Assembly (NCBI RefSeq): GCF_022605165.1
Contig: NC_063071.1
Location: 2,852,001 to 2,916,000 of the forward strand
Direction of reading: 5' to 3'
DNA: 64,000 nt
Origin: Purpureocillium takamizusanense
Lineage: Eukaryota > Ascomycota > Sordariomycetes > Hypocreales > Ophiocordycipitaceae
The notes under the pieces were generated by a model. That model had not been told where the DNA came from. It did no database searches and worked only from the letters and a program-made list of their open reading frames with translations. Shown here one piece after another: positions 57,756 through 64,000 of the stretch. How positions within the stretch are numbered: position 1 is the stretch's first letter; each line of letters starts with the position of its first letter. Made by a program: the position numbers and the translations under genes.

Positions 57756-60301
57756 GTAAGACGCCGGCGCATGCCCTCTCGTGAAAATAACCTCCTTCCT
57801 TCCGTACCTCTTCTACCTTACCTAGGGTCATTAATACCCTCCGCTACCGCCGGCCTTAAGATACCGGTTAATGCCGGCTTGTTATCGTCTAGCCTATTTA
57901 GTAGCTCCTCGTAGCGTGCCTATACTTATAGCTAGTCTTCTAGGTATCTCGGTAGTCCCGGCGCTCTAGGGTACCGTTCGTAATAGTTACGTAATAGCTC
58001 TAGCGTATCCTTAAAATTACTAGCTAGGCGCTATTTAGACTCGCGGTCTCCTACCTATCTGACCTTATAATATAGGTCCCTAGCGTCGTCTAATACCGTG
58101 CCTAATATTCTATCTACTTCGGCGGGCTTCTCGCCGATAACCTCTAGCGGCTAGTCCTCGTTAGTTTATCTAGGTAGTAGATTAGTATATGCCTTCTATA
58201 GTTTCGACGGGTAGAAGCGTCTATATACCTTAAATATAGGTAGTAAGTCTAGCTCGAATAAGCCCCCGGCTTTTCTTACGATCTTATATAGCCCGGCTAG
58301 TAGGAAGTTAAGCTTCTCTATAGGTCTATCGGACCTCTACTAGCGATAGTCTATAAAGACCTAGTCTCTTATGCCGAAGTCGGGTTCTCGGCGTTTCTTA
58401 TTAGCTTACTTACGCTATCTCTCTTAGGTAGCCATTATCCCGGTCCGGGCTACTTCCTAGGCTTTCTATATTTTATCGACTAGTACTTAGGCTACTTTAC
58501 GCGTTAGTTAGCTACGTATACTATTAAAATCTATAGTGCGTTTACGCTAGTCCTAGCTAGTATACGGTTCGTACCTAGTTTCTACCTTAAATAGCGATAT
58601 GCCGATAGAGTCCTATAGTAGGCTAGCCTATATTAAGTCTAATAGCGGCAAGAAGTTAAACTAGTCGTCTATAGCGTAGCTTATTAATAGTTATAGGCGC
58701 TACGTTAGGTATTAGTTTATAATTTCTATCTATCCGTCTGTCTAGGGGTACTATATTGACGATAGCTATATCTATATGCCTAGTATTATATAGAACTCAT
58801 TCTAGAAGTTAGAGATAAACTAAAGGCTACGGTCGGAGGTTAGCGTCTCGGGGATCCCTATATATAGCAGTATATACTTAATAAATAGCCAGGCCGCCCC
58901 CTCGGCCGTTACTATCTTATAGTAAGGTATAATATAAGACCGCTTAAAAAGCCGATCTATTACTACGAATACTATATCGTACCTATACTTATCTTTCGGC
59001 AGTAATATAAAATCTATAGTAAAGTGCTATCTAGGCCTAGCGGGCACCGGTAACGGCCTTAGCAATCTAGGTATCTTATCTCTCGGCGCGTAGCTCCGTC
59101 TATATAGATAGTAGTTAACTAGGTATTAAGCTATATCGGTATATATCCTAGGCTACTAGTAATGCTTACGTAATAATAATAGAGTCTTATTGCGGCTGGG
59201 GTATATTATAGCCTTCTATATATATACTTTTTTAATTAATCGGGTATATATATTATTATCGTTTAGTATTACTAAGCGCTTATCTTTAAGGAGCTAGCTA
59301 TTAACTTCCTCGAATCCGTCTATATTAGTCTTCTACTACTATTATTTTAGTAGTCCGTCCTAGCGGGCGTTAGCTTTTATTACCTTCTTTAATAGCTAAG
59401 CGCCCTAAGGCAATCGGTCTAGGTCTGCCTCTATAGCCTATAGTTCCGGGGCTAACTAGCTAGCGGGCAGTAACGTAAGTTCGCGGTCTGCCTTCTGCCT
59501 TTCCTTTTATATATTGAGGTCGTCGCGTTATATTAGGGCGTTAGCAGCCGCGTTCTCGGCGCTAGATCGGTACTATATATAAAAGTAAAAGGGGGCTAGC
59601 TCGTCGCTCTAGCGCGCTTATCTAGTAGTTAGCGTCCTCTTAGTCATAAAGTATTCTAACGCCTTATAGTCTGTATATACTAGAATAGGTATCTATTATA
59701 CGCTAAGTAACTCGCCCTTTTATTCTATAAACGCCTAGAAAATAGCTAGTATCTCTTTATCGTAGATACTATAGTTGCCTTTAGCGGACGATATAGTATA
59801 AGAATAGAAAGTAATAGGGTATTACCTATCGTTATATAGCTATAATATTACCCCTATTATTACTCTATCGGAGGCGTCTATCTTAAGCTAGGTCTTTAAT
59901 CTTAAGTCGTAGCGCTTAAGTACTAGCGCCGATACTAATAGTTACTTAATCTTCTAGAAGGCCTCTTTATATATAGCGTCGAATATAAATGCTACGTTCT
60001 TTTTTAGAAGGTTATATAATAGCTTAGCTACCCGACTAAATACTTCGATAAACCTTCTATAAAAGTTATAGAACTTAATAAAAGAGTAGATATCGCGGAC
60101 CTTCTTCGGGACGGTCTATTCTACTATAACCTTAATCTTATCGGGGTCTATAGCGATACCGTTAGTTAATATAATAAATCCTAGGAACTTAACGCTCTTT
60201 ACGTAAAACTTATACTTCCGAATATCGGCCTAGAGCCCGGCGTTAATTAGTCGCTATAGTACTTACTATATATATAGTTCGTACTCTACTAGCGACGTAG
60301 A

Positions 60302-60343
60302 GAAGATTAGGATATTATCTATATAGGCTATATAAATAACGTC
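60302..60343 (-). pseudogene. Reverse transcriptase remnant (YxDD region)
   Basis: On the minus strand these bases read DVIYIAYIDNILIF. The family motif is YxDD followed by ILIF/S. The second Asp appears as Asn, a G-to-A type change. This is the clearest reverse transcriptase trace in the element. Confidence 0.8.
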
Positions 60344-61749
60344 TAGTAAGTCCTATAGTACGTAGTTTATATAGCGTTAGTATAAAGCCGGCCCTCTATT
60401 AAGCCCGAATAGTAATACCTTATATTTATAAGAGCTATAGCGAGTGTAGAACGTTATAAGTTCCTCTAACTCCTCGTCTATACGTATCTAATTAAACGCC
60501 TATCGAATATCTAGCTTAATAAAGATAACGGCCTATACTAGTAGCGTTATAGTTTCTTATATTAACGGGAGGGGGTATTAGTCCCGCTATATAATAGCGT
60601 TAAGCTTCCTATAGTCTATATAGAACCGAAGCGTACTATCTTTCTTCTTAACGAATAGGACGGGAGCGGTATATAGTATGCCGCTAGGCTCGATAAAGCC
60701 CTTCGCTAGGTTATCCGCTAGGTATGCCCTTATAGCTTCTAGCTCCGGTAGGGACTAGCTATAGAGTAATATATACTTTAGGAGGCTCTTATCGTCTATA
60801 AGCTTAATAGCGTAGTCGAACCCTAATCGGTATGGCGGTAGCTTATCTATAGCTATCTTAGAGAAAGCTACCTTTAGATACTTATAGAACGATAGTAGCT
60901 TCTCGTCTACTAGCTTATAGAGTTCGTTAGAGTCTTTTAGTAATTCCTCGGGCTTATTGGCCTTAGCGCTCTTTATAGTAGCTATAATAGTATCTAGTTC
61001 TAGGATAGTAATGCTACCTACTTAATAGTCCTTCTTCTTACTATGCCTCTTAAACGGCATAGCGCTAATAAACGCTATCTAGATAGGCGCTAGCTTGCCC
61101 TTAACTTAGGGCTACGTTAGTAGTCTCTTTTATAAGTCCCTTAGGCGGTATACCTTAACTCCCTTTGGCGGTTTCCCCTTATTAAGTTGCTTTTAGTATA
61201 TCTCGCGCTTTATAGGGTCTAGTAGTATATTATACTTTTCTATCTATCGTAGGCCTAATATAATATCGTAATCGCTAAGGTCGAGCTCGATTATCGGGTA
61301 CTATCGTTCGTAATACTTATTAAAGATAAGGTTCGGCGTCTATAGGTATATAGCTATATATTCGAGTCGTCCGTCGAAGCCTATAATAGGCACTTCTTCT
61401 TCTAGGTCTTTTACTAATACCTTTAGGTACCTTCTTAATACGTTACTTAACTTATAGTTTATAAAGATATATCCGCCTACTCTAGTATTAACGAGGGCCT
61501 TTATCGCTATATTAGTACTATTAATCTCTAAGGTATAGTCTACCTTAAACTACGGACCTCTTAGTAGCTTACTTAAGTCGATTAAGGCTATTAAGGATCT
61601 TAACGCCTCGTATACCTCGCCTAAGGGGGAGACTTCCCTTAGGCTACCTAGTTTTCTAACTTAGAGTCGCTATTAGAGTTATCTGCTGTAATATCGTCGT
61701 TATTATTATCTATAACCTTATCTATAGCGGCTACCTATGCCTTCTTAGG

Positions 61750-61791
61750 GCAGTCTTTAGCGATATATCCCTTAGTCTAGTAGTTATAATA
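61750..61791 (-). pseudogene. Gag zinc-knuckle remnant
   Basis: The minus strand reads YYNY*TKGYIAKDC, which has the spacing of a CCHC knuckle (CxxCx4Hx4C). Two Cys and the His positions read Tyr and one codon is TAG, all explained by single C-to-T or G-to-A changes. It places gag upstream of the reverse transcriptase. Confidence 0.8.
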
Positions 61792-63530
61792 GGTACGTTA
61801 GGTCGGTAGTATTAGGGCTAGCCGATAGCTACCGCGGTTCTCGACCTTAAAGCTACTATCCCTATTATCTAAGGAGTTAATAGTCTTTTTACTCTTATCG
61901 CTATAGTCGTTAGCCCTACCCGAGGTATTAGTAGTCGAGCGTCTACCGCCGTCTTTATTACTACTACTACTTAGGGTATTATTACCCTAGCTTTAGGCAT
62001 CTTAATGGCGGAAAACCTAGTCTACGGCGAGCGCGGCTTAGACGAATTATTCTAGGCTTACGTTAGGGTCTATATTATTACGAACTAGCTATTATTAATA
62101 TCTAATAGGTAGCTTACGGTAGAACTCTTCCTTAAGGAAGGTAGGAGGTAGGCGCCTAACTTATACGTACTTATAGAAGGCGGTGCGAAACTCCTATATA
62201 GTTATCTATTTCGTTATTTATAGCTTCTAGAACTTCTCCCTAGCTTTTACTTCCTTATTTAAATCTATATAGATAGCGTTGAGGTATTTTAGCGCCTTCG
62301 TTACGCTATTAAGAGTCTAGGCGCTACCTATATTACGCTAGGAGTCGAGATATCGGCGCGCATTACCTTTAGTGCGGCTTATAAAGTATACTACCTTACT
62401 TCTATCGGAGAAGTAGTAATCGACGTTAGCCTCGAGCTTATCGAGTATAGAGCTACGCTATGTCTCGTAAGTAGGTTCTTTACTATCGTAAAGGCAGTCG
62501 GGATCTAGGAACTTAGGTATATAGTTATATATAAGCGCGCCGGACTCTAAGGTAATAATATTAAGTATAGTCTCCCGCGATAGGCCGGCGATAGCCTCTA
62601 CTACCTTTAATACCTTAACTAGCTAGTCTAAGGTATCGTTTTTTTCGTATATTAGGGTAGCGTAGTCCTTTTAATACTACTTTAGCTATGCCTCTAGCTA
62701 TGCCTTATCTTCCCGGAGGTAGACGATATTAGTGCTTTTACTAAGGTATTCTCCTTCCTAGAGTTTAATATATAGCTCTTAATAGGACTCGATAAGTATT
62801 TTAATATTATCGTTAGTATCCTTAATGCCTTCGTAGAGGTCCTATACCGTATAGCGGAGGACCTCTCTCTAGATAGCCTAGGTCTTTACGATATCCCTTA
62901 AGAGGTTAGGGGTCTCTAAGGCTAGGTAGGCGATCTAGGCCGTAGTTACTGAGTACTCCTCCTTACCGTTATAGAATACTACCCTTATATTACTAGCGTA
63001 ATTCCTCTCGTATAACTCTTTAACGTTGCGTTAGAGATGCCTAATATCGGTCCTCTAGGCATAGGTATCCGGTTAGAGCATAGTAATTTCTAGGTCAGTA
63101 AGGCAGCGGCTTTCTAGGGGGCTAGGGACGCGTCCTATACGGACCTCTCTAGCTTCTAACGTATTATATCGGGCAGGCATAGGTAGATAGATATAGGGGG
63201 GGTCTAGGCCTATATAGAGGACCTTTACCTACCGCTCGTTAATAGCTAGGCTACTATCTATTAAGTTCTAGCGTCCCTCGCTAGGGCTAGCTATAGGCTA
63301 TTTCTCCTTAGACGGATAGGCTATATCGGATAGTATAGGTAACCTTATCTTATTATGGTATAGTATAGGTGCTACTTAGGGGCGTATTATTATTCTAGGT
63401 ATGACGGATATATTAGTACCTATATATAGTAGTCTCGGTCGTCGCCCGTCGTCGTATTAGTGGGTGGTATATAGCTAATTGTACTTAGCAATATCGTCGT
63501 GATCTCTTTTAGTTGTAAGCTTTAAAGTAA

Positions 63531-63716
63531 TGTTACGGTATGATTAATTGGCGTAGGATTGAGACGTCTATAAAGACTGTAGATTGACGAGGACTTTAAA
63601 GCTAAGGAGGAAAAAATAAGAGACTGCGCTGTGTGCGCTGCCGCGGGTTGAAAACCCTGTGTAGGTCACGTGCGGTTGGTGGGCACGTGCCGACATATGT
63701 GACACGATCCGTCACA
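63531..63716 (-). repeat. Right LTR (5' LTR of the element)
   Basis: 186 bp, begins TGTTACGG and ends CCGTCACA, the canonical TG...CA termini. The outer half keeps its CpA/TpG sites, while the inner 50 bp have several converted to TpA. Confidence 0.95.
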
Positions 63717-63721
63717 CTCTC
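63717..63721. repeat. Right target-site duplication CTCTC
   Basis: Five bases immediately outside the right LTR, identical to 57555-57559. Confidence 0.9.
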
Positions 63722-64000
63722 GATTCTTCCATATGTAGGGTAGTCAAAATGCCATGGCTCCTGCCTACGCGCTTCGTCCATGCGCCACGTGCCATACCGC
63801 GTGATCTGCCACTGCGAGGGACGAAGGGACCAGACGCTTTGGACGGTGGGACGCTCCTGCCTACCGTCTCGGCAGCGCGCACACCGGAGGATGCCCCACC
63901 CCTCCCCCCACCGTGACCCTCGCCACCCAATCACCGCGGGGCACCCGTCGGCTGTCTCAGCGGGCCTCATTGGCCACGGCCAGGCTGCTTCGACGGCGGC
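63722..64000. other. Unique DNA right of the retrotransposon
   Basis: GC-rich sequence that resumes at once after the target duplication. A minus-strand open frame (63602-63970) starts here but runs into the LTR and has no recognisable domain. No gene is called. Confidence 0.5.

Larger units (their letters stand above)
57560..63716 (-). mobile_element. RIP-inactivated Ty3/gypsy-type LTR retrotransposon, full length, minus strand
   Basis: A 6157-bp element bounded by 186-bp direct LTRs and flanked by CTCTC duplications. The interior is extremely rich in TA, TAG and CTA, with almost no open frames, as RIP (C to T mainly at CpA, on both strands) produces. Traces of coding remain on the minus strand. 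A gag CCHC zinc-knuckle remnant is at 61750-61791 and a reverse-transcriptase active-site remnant reading AYIDNILIF is at 60302-60328. A purine-rich tract lies next to the left LTR. So the right LTR is the 5' LTR. Gag precedes RT, as in Ty3/gypsy and Ty1/copia alike; the YIDD-ILIF-type block favours Ty3/gypsy. A primer-binding site just inside the right LTR was not identified. The element cannot encode functional proteins. Confidence 0.93.

Noticed and set aside
57560..63716. CRISPR-like or satellite interpretation of the TA-rich block
   Set aside because: There are no regular repeats or spacers. LTRs, target duplication and remnant gag and reverse-transcriptase motifs identify it as a RIPed retrotransposon.
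63602..63970. 122-codon minus-strand ORF at the right edge
   Set aside because: It runs from unique DNA into the LTR and has no domain. The junction with the transposon makes it accidental.
1..64000. Biosynthetic gene cluster or other co-ordinated new system
   Set aside because: The GMC oxidoreductase, permease and protease are far apart, with housekeeping genes between them, and no backbone synthase or pathway regulator is present.

Overview
The window is nuclear DNA of a filamentous ascomycete, most likely a GC-rich sordariomycete of the Hypocreales type (the order is an inference). The signs are short GT-AG introns of 47-150 bp with CTAAC or CTGAC branch points, orthologues of Pezizomycotina genes (NudE/RO11, Doa10, fungal acetyl-CoA carboxylase, fungal NACHT-ankyrin proteins), GC-rich third codon positions, and a retrotransposon carrying the signature of repeat-induced point mutation (RIP).

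Layout. 1-1473: 3' part of a GMC oxidoreductase (+), convergent with a secreted GH128-type glucanase (2270-3433, -). 3434-9654 is a long gene-poor stretch rich in simple repeats. A small Cys/His protein (9655-9951, +, tentative) and a four-exon amino acid permease (10336-12385, -) follow. After another 4 kb without a gene comes a large membrane-anchored helical protein (16414-20085, -, four exons, 1163 aa), which shares a 2.4-kb divergent intergenic region with the ER E3 ubiquitin ligase Doa10/Ssm4 (22443-27405, +, 1635 aa). Next are the dynein regulator NudE (29243-31073, +) and cytosolic acetyl-CoA carboxylase ACC1 (36245-43222, +, 2283 aa), tail to tail with a mitochondrial BolA3-like protein (43737-44264, -). 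After 6 kb without a convincing gene comes a secreted vpr-type subtilisin (50475-53379, +, 885 aa), tail to tail with a NACHT-ankyrin NLR-like gene (53617-57138, -, 1143 aa). From 57560 to 63716 lies a complete but RIP-destroyed Ty3/gypsy-type LTR retrotransposon on the minus strand, with 186-bp LTRs and a 5-bp CTCTC target duplication, inserted about 420 bp upstream of the NLR start codon.

The genes form no obvious pathway cluster. The left and middle are housekeeping (lipid synthesis, ER quality control, dynein transport, Fe-S/lipoate maturation) with secreted hydrolases interspersed. The right end (secreted protease, NLR, dead retroelement) looks like an accessory compartment. Gene models were built by eye from splice consensus and frame continuity, and every junction reported keeps frame. 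Most other long ORFs are antisense shadows of GC-rich exons. I saw no clearly new multi-gene system. The most interesting items are the RIP boundaries that fall inside the two LTRs, a GC-AG intron and a stop-free 3n intron in the protease, and the large helical membrane protein of unknown function.
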